Shown here in pieces: positions 26,259 to 26,798 of a stretch of 26,798 nt of DNA. The translations under genes and the position numbers were made by a program. This DNA comes from CAYUPI01 sp964446585 (lineage in GTDB: Bacteria; Verrucomicrobiota; Verrucomicrobiia; Limisphaerales; UBA8199). Location: contig CAYUPI010000070.1 in NCBI GenBank assembly GCA_964446585.1, forward strand, positions 1 to 26,798, written 5' to 3'. How positions within the stretch are numbered: position 1 is the stretch's first letter; each line of letters opens with the position of its first letter. The notes beneath the pieces were generated by a model that searched no databases, was not told the origin of the DNA, and saw nothing but the letters and a program-made list of their open reading frames with translations.

Positions 26259-26798
26259 GAATGCCTTCACCCATTCTCGACAGAAGGCCTCGAAGGAAAC
26301 GAGGGGTCCTGTCGGTAGGTTTGACCGGCCGATCGGCGGAGTTTTTCACAATTCCAGGCTCCCTTTCGCCTTTTCGCTTTCCGGACGACTTCGATGCGGC
26401 TTGAAAACGAGCCTGGCTTTGAGGATCGTCAATCTGACATAGCTGGGCAGCCCCGAACGCTTTCGGGGAAGCGAACCGGGCGTGTTGAGGTGAAACAGAC
26501 TCGTGAACAACGCCCCTGGTGGACCAGGACAACACTTCGAGGCGGGCATGGTGCTGGGATGTTCAGTTTGACGTAGGCGAGCTTTGCTTCCATTGGTGAA
26601 GCGTTCGTAGCCGAGAAGCTGTTCCGGCGCTCTAAAAACTTATTGGCACGGTCGGCGCTATGGTTGGCGTGTGAAGTTCAAATATGAACTTATGGAGCGG
26701 CCCGATAAGGCTGGGGGATTTCTACGGTCTGATCCCACCGATGCTAGTCTACTGAGTCACAAATAACTTGCATAATACAGCGGGGTCGGCTTTACTCT
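26259..26798. other. About 540 bases without a recognisable gene
   Basis: Several short open frames exist on both strands but none has a familiar motif, a ribosome site or a sensible composition. The only structures noticed are a hairpin at 26451-26468 (CCCCGAA, loop CGCT, TTCGGGG, with no T-run), a palindrome at 26674-26691, and a sigma-54-like sequence at 26644-26658. The region may be decayed sequence or the regulatory region of a gene beyond the window. Confidence 0.5.
26644..26691 (+). promoter_or_regulatory. Possible sigma-54-like promoter followed by a palindrome
   Basis: TTGGCACG (26643-26650 region) matches the -24 element of sigma-54 promoters and is followed at the correct spacing by GC (26657-26658) in the -12 position, although the preceding TT is GC. 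Sixteen bases downstream is AAGTTCA, loop AATA, TGAACTT (26674-26691), a perfect 7-base inverted repeat. No open reading frame is seen downstream inside the window. Confidence 0.2.

Noticed and set aside
26451..26468. CCCCGAA/TTCGGGG hairpin as an intrinsic terminator
   Set aside because: No T-run follows on either strand, and it lies about 190 bases beyond the nearest stop codon.
26236..26549. Two overlapping minus-strand frames of 67 and 99 residues near the right end
   Set aside because: Rich in Pro, Arg and Ser with no recognisable family; one phrase (LKARLVFKPHRS) looks vaguely protein-like but could not be assigned.

Overview
The window looks like a chromosomal segment from a GC-rich, probably soil or freshwater, member of the Verrucomicrobiota (Limisphaerales/Pedosphaera-like). 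This is inference. It rests on a pseudopilin with the A-FTLIELLVVIAIIGILAALL leader usual in that phylum, few strong Shine-Dalgarno sites, a multihaem protein of the TPR/cytochrome type common in planctomycetes and verrucomicrobia, and paired GTAG-type palindromes. No rRNA, tRNA, CRISPR array, integrase or intact transposase was seen.

Left part (1-6.3 kb). A membrane-anchored c-type cytochrome gene runs off the left edge. It is followed by a DapA/NanA-superfamily lyase and a YciA-like acyl-CoA thioesterase, which form a tight pair. Next is a scar where an ORF6N-domain gene and a convergent DUF4239 (bestrophin-like) gene have each lost their 3' part and are fused tail to tail at about 2758-2760. 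On the minus strand lies a polar amino-acid ABC importer, with substrate-binding protein and permease fused in one chain and the ATPase overlapping its end. A small conserved membrane protein sits just upstream.

Middle (6.3-14.7 kb). A palindromic REP pair separates this from a minus-strand set: LytS-type histidine kinase, LytTR response regulator, an STN-domain membrane-anchored protein, and a pseudopilin overlapping it by ATGA. Further upstream on the same strand are an MDR-family oxidoreductase and a secreted FG-GAP plus sulfatase-modifying-factor-fold protein.

Right part (14.9-25.2 kb). This is the centrepiece, a complete Wsp-type chemosensory operon in canonical order: receptor (WspA-like), CheW (WspB), CheR-TPR (WspC), Cys-rich CheW (WspD), CheA-REC (WspE) and CheB (WspF). 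Most junctions overlap by 4-8 bases. At the place where pseudomonads encode the diguanylate cyclase WspR, the gene has a WspR-like REC domain and linker, but the GGDEF output is replaced by HisKA-HATPase-REC-REC-HPt. The system therefore appears rewired from direct c-di-GMP synthesis to a multistep phosphorelay. A second REP pair, with the same loop but a compensated stem, lies inside this operon between the wspB and wspC equivalents.

Right end. An LD-carboxypeptidase-family (S66) gene is followed by about 540 bases without a recognisable gene.
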